Positions 24,952 through 35,127 of a DNA stretch of 64,000 nucleotides are shown piece after piece (position 1 is the first letter of the stretch; each line of letters starts with the position of its first letter). The notes beneath the pieces are model-generated. The model searched no databases. It was not told the origin of the DNA and saw only the letters and a list, made by a program, of their open reading frames with translations. The translations under genes and the position numbers were made by a program. This DNA is from Neorhizobium galegae (GTDB lineage Bacteria > Pseudomonadota > Alphaproteobacteria > Rhizobiales > Rhizobiaceae). The stretch is taken from contig NZ_JAGIPG010000002.1 in NCBI RefSeq assembly GCF_017877055.1, positions 62,001 to 126,000 on the forward strand, written 5' to 3'.

Positions 24952-26484
24952 ATGCGAGCAGTTCTGGGTGAGGTCGAAAAGCGCCGCGCGGAGGCAAGGC
25001 TCGGCGGGGGTGAAAGACGTATCGAGGCTCAGCATGCCAAGGGCAAGCTGACGGCGCGGGAGAGAATCGAAGTTCTGCTCGACGAAGGCTCGTTCGAAGA
25101 ATTTGACATGTACGTGACCCACCGCGCGGTGGATTTCGGCATGGCCGAACAGAAGGTCGCCGGCGATGGCGTCGTCACCGGCTGGGGGACGATCAACGGC
25201 CGCCAGGTCTATGTCTTCTCTCAGGATTTTACGGTCCTCGGCGGTTCGCTTTCTGAAACCCATGCGCAAAAAATCTGCAAGATCATGGATATGGCGGTGC
25301 GGGTCGGCGCGCCGGTGATCGGGCTGAACGATTCGGGTGGCGCCCGCATCCAGGAAGGCGTGTCTTCGCTCGCTGGTTACGCGGAAGTGTTCCGCCGCAA
25401 CGCAGAGGCCTCCGGCGTCGTGCCGCAGATCTCGGTCATCATGGGACCTTGCGCCGGTGGTGCGGTCTATTCGCCGGCCATGACCGACTTCATCTTCATG
25501 GTGCGCGACAGTTCCTACATGTTCGTCACCGGTCCTGACGTGGTGAAGACCGTCACCAACGAAATCGTCACGGCCGAGGAACTCGGCGGTGCCGGCACCC
25601 ATACGAAAAAATCCTCGGTCGCCGATGCCGCCTTCGAAAACGACATCGAGGCGCTCGAAGCCGTCCGCCAGCTCTTTGATTTCCTGCCTTTGAACAACCG
25701 CGAAAAGCCCCCTGTCCGCCCCTTCCACGACGATCCGGCCCGCGTCGAAAACCGCCTCGACAGCCTGATCCCGGACAGCGCCGCAAAACCTTACGACATG
25801 AAGGAACTGATCTATTCCATCGCTGACGAGGGCGATTTTTTCGAGATCCAGGAAGCCTATGCAAGGAACATCATCACCGGCTTCATCCGGCTTGAGGGCC
25901 AGACGGTCGGCGTCGTCGCCAATCAGCCGATGGTGCTTGCCGGCTGCCTCGATATCGACTCTTCCCGCAAGGCCGCCCGTTTCGTCCGCTTCTGCGACGC
26001 TTTCTCGATCCCCATCCTGACACTGGTCGATGTGCCGGGCTTCCTGCCCGGCGTCGCGCAGGAATATGGCGGCGTCATCAAGCACGGTGCAAAACTGCTG
26101 TTCGCCTATTCCGAAGCGACGGTGCCGATGGTCACGCTGATCACCCGAAAAGCCTATGGCGGCGCCTATGACGTCATGGCCTCGAAACATATCGGCGCCG
26201 ACTTCAATTATGCCTGGCCGACCGCCGAAATTGCCGTCATGGGTGCGAAGGGAGCGACCGAAATCCTCTACCGCTCGGAACTCGGCGATCCGGAGAAGAT
26301 CGCGGCGCGGACGAAGGAATACGAAGAGCGTTTCGCCAATCCGTTCGTGGCGGCCGAACGCGGCTTCATCGACGAGGTGATCATGCCGCATTCGTCGCGC
26401 CGCCGCATCGCCCGCGCCTTCGCCTCGCTGCGCAACAAGCAGGTGACGACGCACTGGAAGAAACACGACACGATCCCGCTGTGA
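24952..26484 (+). CDS. pccB: Propionyl-CoA carboxylase beta subunit (carboxyltransferase)
   Basis: 510 residues from ATG 24952, which has GGGAG 6 bases upstream; the frame also has an ATG at 24925, but the family N-terminus is [12 protein letters not shown]. Two crotonase-like carboxyltransferase halves are visible, with the acyl-CoA loop [13 protein letters not shown] and the biotin-side loop [18 protein letters not shown]. It transfers CO2 from biotin on PccA to propionyl-CoA, giving methylmalonyl-CoA. With pccA and the mutase it turns odd-chain, branched-chain or polymer-derived propionyl-CoA into succinyl-CoA. Confidence 0.96.
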   Translation: MRAVLGEVEKRRAEARLGGGERRIEAQHAKGKLTARERIEVLLDEGSFEEFDMYVTHRAVDFGMAEQKVAGDGVVTGWGTINGRQVYVFSQDFTVLGGSLSETHAQKICKIMDMAVRVGAPVIGLNDSGGARIQEGVSSLAGYAEVFRRNAEASGVVPQISVIMGPCAGGAVYSPAMTDFIFMVRDSSYMFVTGPDVVKTVTNEIVTAEELGGAGTHTKKSSVADAAFENDIEALEAVRQLFDFLPLNNREKPPVRPFHDDPARVENRLDSLIPDSAAKPYDMKELIYSIADEGDFFEIQEAYARNIITGFIRLEGQTVGVVANQPMVLAGCLDIDSSRKAARFVRFCDAFSIPILTLVDVPGFLPGVAQEYGGVIKHGAKLLFAYSEATVPMVTLITRKAYGGAYDVMASKHIGADFNYAWPTAEIAVMGAKGATEILYRSELGDPEKIAARTKEYEERFANPFVAAERGFIDEVIMPHSSRRRIARAFASLRNKQVTTHWKKHDTIPL

Positions 26485-26571
26485 CGAGCGGAAATTCGGC
26501 TGGCCGCTCTCTATATAGGTGTCGCCCCGCTAAAACCCTCGGGCGCGCCACCTGAATGGAAGGAAGATTTC

Positions 26572-27471
26572 ATGACCGACAAATCCCCCGCCGAGAATTT
26601 TCCAGCGGGCTACGAGCTCCCGAAGATCTGGACCTGGGAACAGGGAAACGGCGGCCAGTTCGCCAATATCAACCGGCCGATCGCCGGTCCGACTCATGAG
26701 AGGGAGCTGCCGGTCGGCAAGCATCCCTTGCAGCTCTATTCGCTGGCGACGCCGAACGGCGTGAAGATCGGCATCATGCTGGAAGAGCTGCTGGCCGCCG
26801 GCCACAAGGGCGCCGAATACGACGCCTGGCTCATCAAGATCGGCGACGGCGACCAGTTCGGTTCCGGTTTCGTCGATGTCAATCCGAATTCGAAGATCCC
26901 GGCCCTGCTGGACCGTTCCACGCCTGAGCCGACCCGCGTTTTCGAAAGCGGCTCGATCCTTCTCTACCTCGCAAACAAGTTCGACGACGCCTTCCTGCCC
27001 AAGGATCACAAGGCACGCACCGAAACGATGAACTGGCTGTTCTGGCAGATGGCCTCGGCGCCCTATCTCGGCGGCGGCTTCGGCCATTTCTATGCCTATG
27101 CGCCGGTCTATATCAAATATGCCATCGACCGGTTCTCGATGGAGGTGAAGCGTCAGCTCGATGTCCTCGACCGGCATCTTGCCGAAAACCGGTACATGGC
27201 CGGCTCCGAATATTCGATCGCCGATATTGCCATCTGGCCCTGGTACGGCAACCTGGCGCAAGGCAAGGCCTATGGCGAGGCCGGCACCTTCCTCGACGTC
27301 CAGAGCTACAAGAACGTCCAGCGCTGGACGGCCGAGATCGCCGAACGCCCGGCCGTCAAGCGTGGCCGCATGGTCAACCGCGTGAACGGCGATCCGTCCG
27401 AACAGCTTCATGAACGCCACGACGCTTCCGACTTCGAGACGAAGACGCAGGACAAGCTCGCCAAGGCTTGA
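26572..27471 (+). CDS. yghU: YghU-type glutathione-dependent disulfide-bond oxidoreductase
   Basis: 299 residues, the length of YghU. A thioredoxin-fold N-terminal domain has LYSLATPNGVKIGIMLEELL (about 57-76), where Thr and Asn rather than Cys or Ser meet glutathione, followed by FESGSILLYLANKF and an all-helical C-terminal domain. YghU enzymes reduce disulfides and peroxides with two bound glutathiones. It is 87 bases after pccB and followed closely by the small unknown gene and pccA, so it appears to be part of this operon, though no metabolic link is known. Confidence 0.92.
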   Translation: MTDKSPAENFPAGYELPKIWTWEQGNGGQFANINRPIAGPTHERELPVGKHPLQLYSLATPNGVKIGIMLEELLAAGHKGAEYDAWLIKIGDGDQFGSGFVDVNPNSKIPALLDRSTPEPTRVFESGSILLYLANKFDDAFLPKDHKARTETMNWLFWQMASAPYLGGGFGHFYAYAPVYIKYAIDRFSMEVKRQLDVLDRHLAENRYMAGSEYSIADIAIWPWYGNLAQGKAYGEAGTFLDVQSYKNVQRWTAEIAERPAVKRGRMVNRVNGDPSEQLHERHDASDFETKTQDKLAKA

Positions 27472-27494
27472 AGAACGACCGCAAGGAGACCAGC

Positions 27495-27872
27495 ATGCCC
27501 AGACCGCCCGACATGACGAAACACAGGGGTTTCCCTTCCGGCATGCCGGGCCACGGGCATCATTTCACGATCCGGCGGGCAAACGAAAAGGGGGCGACGC
27601 CGCTGAAGAAGCTGCAGCGCCTCGCCCGTCCGGGCACGATCGAACACAAGGTGGACGCCGCCTTCCTGCACGCGCTGTGGCACCATTTCGGCCCGGAACC
27701 GTTCGAGCGGGGCAATCTCGATGCCGGCCGGCTCAACCTTCTGTTCGGCCGCGAGGTCGTGCCGGCCGAGGACGATTTCGACCCGACTTCCTACGATGCG
27801 CTGCTCAGGATCGACGAGAAGGTCGCGCGCAGAACGTTCCCCGAATCCTTCGAAGACGTCATGGAGGTCTGA
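27495..27872 (+). CDS. Conserved small protein between yghU and pccA, unknown function
   Basis: 125 residues. ATG 27495 has AAGGAGA 5 bases upstream; the frame is open from a TTG at 27468 but that lacks support. I recognise no domain. The N-terminal third is basic and rich in Gly, His and Pro (GFPSGMPGHGHHF), the remainder is helical and acidic (EVVPAEDDFDPTSYDALL). No signal peptide or membrane helix. The stop overlaps the pccA ATG (TGATG), so it is translated together with PccA; a role in carboxylase assembly or regulation is a guess from position only. Confidence 0.75.
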   Translation: MPRPPDMTKHRGFPSGMPGHGHHFTIRRANEKGATPLKKLQRLARPGTIEHKVDAAFLHALWHHFGPEPFERGNLDAGRLNLLFGREVVPAEDDFDPTSYDALLRIDEKVARRTFPESFEDVMEV

Positions 27873-29881
27873 TGCCGGCGCTCAAGAAAATTCTTATCGC
27901 CAATCGCGGCGAGATCGCCTGCCGGGTCATCAGGACGGCCCGCAAGATGGGCATAAAGACGGTGGCGGTCTATTCGGACGCAGATGCCGAGGCGCTGCAT
28001 GTACGAATGGCGGACGAGGCGGTTCACATCGGCCCGGCACCGTCTTCCCAGTCCTATATCGTCATCGACAAGATTCTCGATGCGATCAGAAAGACCGGCG
28101 CCGATGCGGTGCATCCGGGTTACGGCTTCCTTTCGGAAAACGCGGCCTTCGCTCAAGCCCTCGAGAAGGAAGGCGTTGCCTTCATCGGCCCGCCGGTGAA
28201 AGCCATCCAGGCGATGGGCGACAAGATCACCTCCAAGAAGATCGCCGCCGAGGCCGGCGTCTCCACCGTGCCCGGCCATATGGGCCTGATCGAGGATGCC
28301 GAGGAAGCGGTAAAAATCTCCGCCTCGATCGGTTATCCTGTGATGATCAAGGCGTCGGCCGGCGGTGGCGGCAAGGGCATGCGGATTGCCTGGAACGATG
28401 CCGAGGCGCGCGAAGGTTTCCAGTCCTCCCGCAACGAGGCGAAGAATTCGTTCGGCGACGACCGAATCTTCATCGAAAAGTTCGTCGACCAGCCGCGCCA
28501 TATCGAAATCCAGGTGCTGGGCGACCAGCACGGCACCACGCTCTATCTCGGCGAGCGCGAATGTTCGATCCAGCGCCGCAACCAGAAGGTCATCGAGGAG
28601 GCTCCGTCGCCGTTCCTCGATGCGGTGACCCGCAAGGCCATGGGCGAACAGGCCGTGGCGCTGGCGAAAGCGGTCGGTTATTTCTCTGCCGGCACGGTCG
28701 AGTTCATCGTCGACGGCGCCAGAAATTTCTATTTCCTCGAGATGAACACCCGCCTGCAGGTGGAGCATCCGGTCACCGAACTCGTCACCGGCGTGGATCT
28801 CGTCGAGCAGATGATCCGCGTAGCGTCAGGCGAAAAACTGTCGTTCGGTCAGGACGACGTCAAGCTCGACGGCTGGGCGATCGAAAGCCGGCTATATGCC
28901 GAGGATCCCTACCGCAATTTCCTGCCGTCGATCGGCCGGCTGACCCGCTACCGGCCGCCGGCGGAAGGCCGGCAGGACGACGGCACCGTGGTCCGCAACG
29001 ACACCGGCGTCTTCGAGGGCGGCGAGATCTCCATGTATTACGACCCGATGATCGCCAAGCTGTGCACGTGGGCGCCTGATCGTCTGACGGCGATCGACGC
29101 GATGGGCAAGGCGCTCGACGATTTCGAGGTGGACGGCATCGGCCACAATCTGCCCTTCCTCTCGGCCGTCATGGATCACGGCCGCTTTCGCTCCGGAAGG
29201 ATCACCACGGCCTTCATCGCCGAGGAATTCCCGGAAGGTTTTTCGGGCGTGCATCCCGACGAGGCGGCCGCGAGGAAGCTCGCCGCCATCGCGGTCCTGA
29301 TCCATCAGGCCCTGCAGGAGCGGGCGGTACGGATTTCCGGCACGATCGGCAATCATCGCCGGGTGATCGGCAAGGAATGGGTGGTGACGCTCGCCGGCTT
29401 CGAAGAGGCCGTGGCGCTGGAAACCGGGCCTGACGGCGCCAGCGTCCGCCTTGCCGATGGAACGCAGCTGTCAGTCGCCAGCGGCTGGCTGCCGGGCCAG
29501 AGCCATGCCCGTTTCCACGTCGGAGGCGAGACGATGGGGGTCAAGGTCAACCTCATCGGCTCGGCCATCCGGTTGCGCTGGCGCGGCATGGACGTCACCG
29601 CCCGCGTGCGTTCGCCGCGCGTCGCCGAACTTGCCCGCCTGATGCCGAAAAAACTGCCCCCGGACACCTCGAAGATGCTGCTCTGCCCGATGCCCGGCGT
29701 CATCACCTCCGTTTCGGTGAAAGCCGGCGACGCCGTCGAAGCCGGCCAGACGCTCGCGACCGTCGAGGCGATGAAGATGGAAAACGTGCTGAAGGCCGAA
29801 CGCAAGGGCACCGTCAAACGCGTCGCCGCCAGCCAAGGGCAGAGCCTGGCGGTCGATGAGTTGATCATGGAGTTCGAGTAG
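27872..29881 (+). CDS. pccA: Propionyl-CoA carboxylase alpha subunit (biotin carboxylase and carrier)
   Basis: 669 residues. Biotin carboxylase at the N-terminus (KKILIANRGEIACRVIRTA, ATP-grasp glycine loop KASAGGGGKGMR, EMNTRLQVEHPVTE), a linker BT domain, then a biotinyl domain with VEAMKMEN; the biotin Lys is residue 635, 34 residues before the end as usual. It carboxylates its own biotin with bicarbonate and ATP and hands CO2 to PccB. The start overlaps the preceding small gene. The frame is open from 27410 in the shadow of yghU; that extension is not real. Confidence 0.96.
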   Translation: MPALKKILIANRGEIACRVIRTARKMGIKTVAVYSDADAEALHVRMADEAVHIGPAPSSQSYIVIDKILDAIRKTGADAVHPGYGFLSENAAFAQALEKEGVAFIGPPVKAIQAMGDKITSKKIAAEAGVSTVPGHMGLIEDAEEAVKISASIGYPVMIKASAGGGGKGMRIAWNDAEAREGFQSSRNEAKNSFGDDRIFIEKFVDQPRHIEIQVLGDQHGTTLYLGERECSIQRRNQKVIEEAPSPFLDAVTRKAMGEQAVALAKAVGYFSAGTVEFIVDGARNFYFLEMNTRLQVEHPVTELVTGVDLVEQMIRVASGEKLSFGQDDVKLDGWAIESRLYAEDPYRNFLPSIGRLTRYRPPAEGRQDDGTVVRNDTGVFEGGEISMYYDPMIAKLCTWAPDRLTAIDAMGKALDDFEVDGIGHNLPFLSAVMDHGRFRSGRITTAFIAEEFPEGFSGVHPDEAAARKLAAIAVLIHQALQERAVRISGTIGNHRRVIGKEWVVTLAGFEEAVALETGPDGASVRLADGTQLSVASGWLPGQSHARFHVGGETMGVKVNLIGSAIRLRWRGMDVTARVRSPRVAELARLMPKKLPPDTSKMLLCPMPGVITSVSVKAGDAVEAGQTLATVEAMKMENVLKAERKGTVKRVAASQGQSLAVDELIMEFE

Positions 29882-29953
29882 GCTTGCTTCTACCGCCGAT
29901 ACCGCAATCCCTCCGTATGACAGCAAATAGCGATCGTAAGAGTAGATGGATGC

Positions 29954-29971
29954 AAATATCGGGCGATATTT
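29954..29971. promoter_or_regulatory. Perfect inverted repeat after pccA, upstream of the methyltransferase gene
   Basis: AAATATCG-GG-CGATATTT, 8-base arms with a 2-base spacer, in an AT-rich stretch 133 bases before the methyltransferase ATG. The short spacer suits a dimeric repressor site better than an RNA hairpin. Confidence 0.45.
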
Positions 29972-29987
29972 AAGAATACGGTTACTT

Positions 29988-30001
29988 GGCAAAAATTTGC
30001 C
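29988..30001. promoter_or_regulatory. Second inverted repeat upstream of the methyltransferase gene
   Basis: GGCAAA-AA-TTTGCC, 6-base arms with a 2-base spacer, 17 bases after the previous dyad. Possible operator; the only other content of 29882-30103 is AT-rich sequence without a gene. Confidence 0.35.
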
Positions 30002-30103
30002 TCGGTTCTTTCCTCATGTCGTTCGCCCAAGCCTACAATCTTCTGCATTCCATTGCGGCTTACCGCTCAACGGAACCAGTATGACAGGATTGAGGCTGAT
30101 GAC

Positions 30104-30904
30104 ATGGTGATTGTACGATCGACTGAGCTAGGCAAGCCCGCAGCGCCGTATATCGGGGGGAAGCGCCTACTTTCGAAGAAAATTATAAACTGCATCAACC
30201 ACATGCCGCATCGGATTTATGCCGAGCCTTTCGTGGGCATGGGGGGAGTTTTCTTGCGGCGAAACCTCCACCCAAAAATGGAAGCAATCAACGATATTAA
30301 CGGCGATATTACAAATTTCTTTCGTATTCTGCAGCGCCATTATTCACAGTTCATGGAGGTAATAAGTTTTCAGATCACCTCAAGGCAGGAGTTTGATAGG
30401 CTTTCGCATACCGATCCATCGACGCTTACGGATTTGGAACGAGCTGCACGCTTTCTTTATCTCCAATGCCTGGCTTTTGGAGGTAAAGTCCGAGGGCGGA
30501 CATTTGGGGTATCGATGGGCGGAGCACGCTTTAATTTGCCGAGGTTGACGCCCCTACTCGGGAAAATCCATGCGCGGATGGCAGGAGTGGTGATCGAAAA
30601 TTTGCCCTGGCGAAGCTTTATTGAGCGATACGACCGGCCAGATACGCTGTTTTATCTCGATCCTCCCTATTGGGGCCATGAGGAAGATTACGGAAAAGGG
30701 GTATTCAGTCGCGATCAGTTCCGTGAAATGGCGGATGTTCTCTTACATCTCAAGGGCCGCTTCATTCTCTCGATAAACGACGTAGCTTACGTTCGGGATG
30801 TATTTACCGAGTTTCAGGTTGAAGAGGTGGTTATCAACTATTCCATCGGTGGAGAGCGAAATACGTCGGCCAAAGAACTTATCATAACCGGGAGAGGTTC
30901 GTGA
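30104..30904 (+). CDS. D12-class adenine-N6 DNA methyltransferase (Dam-like), solitary
   Basis: 266 residues from ATG 30104 (GAGG 8 bases upstream). The class-alpha order is visible: KPAAPYIGGKRLLSKKI near residue 10-26, the SAM-binding EPFVGMGGVFLRR (about 46-58) and the catalytic DPPYWG (about 186-191). No restriction enzyme gene is adjacent, so it would be an orphan methyltransferase, a type common on prophages. Its base composition is clearly richer in A and T than both neighbours and codon use differs (many TTT, ATA, AAA), which points to recent transfer. It splits pccA from the mutase gene without disrupting either. Target site unknown. Confidence 0.85.
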   Translation: MVIVRSTELGKPAAPYIGGKRLLSKKIINCINHMPHRIYAEPFVGMGGVFLRRNLHPKMEAINDINGDITNFFRILQRHYSQFMEVISFQITSRQEFDRLSHTDPSTLTDLERAARFLYLQCLAFGGKVRGRTFGVSMGGARFNLPRLTPLLGKIHARMAGVVIENLPWRSFIERYDRPDTLFYLDPPYWGHEEDYGKGVFSRDQFREMADVLLHLKGRFILSINDVAYVRDVFTEFQVEEVVINYSIGGERNTSAKELIITGRGS

Positions 30905-31001
30905 TGGGTTTAGTTCACTGTAAATATCGAGCGAGCAAACGTTGAGATACTCGCTGCGTTTCTGATGCGCAAGATATAACCGCATAGTCGAGGAGCATTC
31001 G

Positions 31002-33140
<2,139 letters not shown>

Positions 33141-33143
33141 CGG

Positions 33144-34082
33144 TCACTTCGCCGCCAGCATCGCCTTGGCGCTGTCCGCATCGGTGATCAGCACGTTCAC
33201 AAGCCCGCTCTGCGCCACCGCCTGCAGAATCTTGTGCTTGTGCGGCCCGCCTGATGCGACAATGCGGCAGTCGATCCGGCGAAAATCCTCCATCTCGGGC
33301 GCCAGAACCTGGCGGTTCAGCGGATGATCGATCTCCTTGCCCGCGGTATCGAGATAACGGCCCATCAGGTCGCCGACCGCGCCGGCTTTCCTGAGGATCT
33401 GTTCGTTCATGCCTTCGGGCAGGCCGTAGCGCACCTGCAGCGATTGCTGCGACACGTCACCGACGCTGAGGTAGGCGACATCCACCTCGCAGATCTGCCT
33501 GAACGTCCGCTGGAACACCGCCTGCGAGATGATCGCATCGCGTGATTCCGGGCTCTCGGCATAGATCGGCGCCACGAAATAGCGGCACTGGGCGTTCAGC
33601 ACCTGCGCGAAGCCGCGGACGATCTCGAACGTGTTGATTTCCGACCCTTGCGTTAGTCCGCCCATCATCGAGCGCACCTTGATCTGCGGCTCGTTGAGCG
33701 AGGGAATGTGCTGGATCGTCTCGCGCAGCGTCGATCCCCAGCCGACCCCGATCGATGCGGGTTTCTGCGTCTGGATCAGCCGCCCGAGAAAACCGGCCGC
33801 CCCGCGCCCGAGCACCGGATGGAGAAGCGCCGGATCGGTCGGCGTCGGCACCACGACCGCATCCTGCAGGCCGAAACGCTTGCGCAGTTTCGCCTCCAGC
33901 TCGACGCTTTCGGCCAGCACGGAATCGAAGCTGATCCGCACCACGCCGGTTTCCAGCGCCTCCGAGAGGATCTCGTTGACGCGTCGACGGGTGATGTTCA
34001 TCCGCTCGGCGATCTGTTGCTGAGTGAGGCTTTCCACATGATAGAGCCACGCCGCCCGCACCATCAGCTCACGATATTCCAT
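33144..34082 (-). CDS. SorC/DeoR-type sugar-binding transcriptional regulator
   Basis: 312 residues from ATG 34082, 8 bases after AGGA; a GTG two codons earlier is the alternative, and the frame open to 34628 is not credible beyond that. The N-terminal helix-turn-helix is at SLTQQQIAERMNITRRRVNEIL (about 19-40) and the remainder is the SorC sugar-phosphate-binding domain (GVGWGSTLRETIQHI, GGPHKHKILQAV). Regulators of this family respond to phosphorylated sugars or polyols. It is divergent from the GDPD gene and is the prime candidate to control the phosphoester operon. Confidence 0.9.
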   Translation of the reverse strand: MEYRELMVRAAWLYHVESLTQQQIAERMNITRRRVNEILSEALETGVVRISFDSVLAESVELEAKLRKRFGLQDAVVVPTPTDPALLHPVLGRGAAGFLGRLIQTQKPASIGVGWGSTLRETIQHIPSLNEPQIKVRSMMGGLTQGSEINTFEIVRGFAQVLNAQCRYFVAPIYAESPESRDAIISQAVFQRTFRQICEVDVAYLSVGDVSQQSLQVRYGLPEGMNEQILRKAGAVGDLMGRYLDTAGKEIDHPLNRQVLAPEMEDFRRIDCRIVASGGPHKHKILQAVAQSGLVNVLITDADSAKAMLAAK

Positions 34083-34103
34083 TGCCACTATCCTAAAAGT
34101 CCC

Positions 34104-34148
34104 ACATGTCACAATGAAGTAACATATGTAACATAACCCATATGTGTC
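34104..34148. promoter_or_regulatory. Repeated ACATATGT-like motifs before the SorC gene
   Basis: Within 45 bases there are ACATGT (34104-34109), the palindrome ACATATGT (34122-34129) inside AGTAACATATGTAACAT, and a third CATATGTG at 34139-34146. They sit 22-64 bases upstream of the SorC start in the 292-base divergent gap and may be its operator. The rest of the gap up to the GDPD start shows no gene. Confidence 0.45.
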
Positions 34149-34374
34149 ATGGCTAACCCAGACTGACGGAGATGGCCAGAACCGAACAACACGGGGCGTG
34201 CGAAAGCCCCGGTTAGCAGGGATCGAAACATGGCGTCTTCCTCTATGGCTGGAGCCAGTATCTCCGGCCGCTTCTTTTTTGTGATGGCGCCGCCCGCTCC
34301 CGTCATCCTTCTGATGCAACGCTGGTTCACCAACGGTCTGGTTGATTCCGGTAAATAGAAACGAGGTATTTCCA

Positions 34375-35127
34375 ATGACCCATCCCATCATCGTCGGCCA
34401 TCGCGGCGCCCGCAATCTCTGGGCCGAGAACAGCCTCACCGGCTTCCGCAACCTTCTCGATCTCGAGGTCGAGTCCGTCGAATTCGACGTGCACCTTAGC
34501 GCCGCCGGCGAACTCCTCGTCATCCACGATGCAACCCTCGACCGCACCACCGAGCGCTCTGGCCGGGTGACCGATCTTGCCGCCGGCGAATACCGTTCTG
34601 TGATCCTCAAGGGCACCAACGAGCACATCCCGACGCTTGAGGACGTGCTCGAAATCTACGCGCCGACCGGCCTCGAATTGCATGTGGAACTGAAGGCCGA
34701 TGCCGACGGCAAGCCTTACGACGGCCTGGAAGCCAAGGCCGCAGCCATGATCGACCGCTTCGGCGTGGCCGACAATTCCTTCCTGACCAGCTTCAGCGGT
34801 GAGGTCCTGAAGACGATCGGGCAAGTCGCGCCGCATATCCGCCGGCTGTCGTCGCTCAATCACAAATCCGTCCAGGCGCTCGGCCTGCGCCAATCCGTCG
34901 AAGCCATGCTGCAGGTCTCGGACGTGCTGGCGATCGAAAAGGCGCTGCTGCTCGAAGAATGGGAACTGCTCTCCGCGCTGGTCCCGGCCGAAAAGCTTGG
35001 CGTCTGGGTACCGAACGAGCTGGAAGACCTGTCTTTCTGGTTGAAGCGGTCGCTGCGCCAGATCACCACCGACCGGCCGGATCTCGCCGTCAAGGCACGC
35101 GAAGGACTGTTCGATGCCGCTCATTGA
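34375..35127 (+). CDS. Glycerophosphodiester phosphodiesterase family protein
   Basis: 250 residues from ATG 34375, 8 bases after ACGAGG. The TIM-barrel phosphodiesterase motifs are present: HRGARNLWAEN (His9, Arg10, Glu18), FDVHLSAAGELLVIHD (metal Glu/Asp and catalytic His near 50) and ELHVELKAD. There is no signal peptide, so it acts in the cytoplasm like UgpQ. It cleaves a phosphodiester to an alcohol and a phosphomonoester; the natural substrate could be a glycerophosphodiester or a sugar phosphodiester. The end overlaps the PhoD-type gene by 14 bases. Confidence 0.92.
   Translation: MTHPIIVGHRGARNLWAENSLTGFRNLLDLEVESVEFDVHLSAAGELLVIHDATLDRTTERSGRVTDLAAGEYRSVILKGTNEHIPTLEDVLEIYAPTGLELHVELKADADGKPYDGLEAKAAAMIDRFGVADNSFLTSFSGEVLKTIGQVAPHIRRLSSLNHKSVQALGLRQSVEAMLQVSDVLAIEKALLLEEWELLSALVPAEKLGVWVPNELEDLSFWLKRSLRQITTDRPDLAVKAREGLFDAAH

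Noticed and set aside
30905..31001. Possible attachment-site repeat at the right edge of the methyltransferase insert
   Set aside because: No matching direct repeat was found at the left edge (29882-30103), so no att site can be supported.
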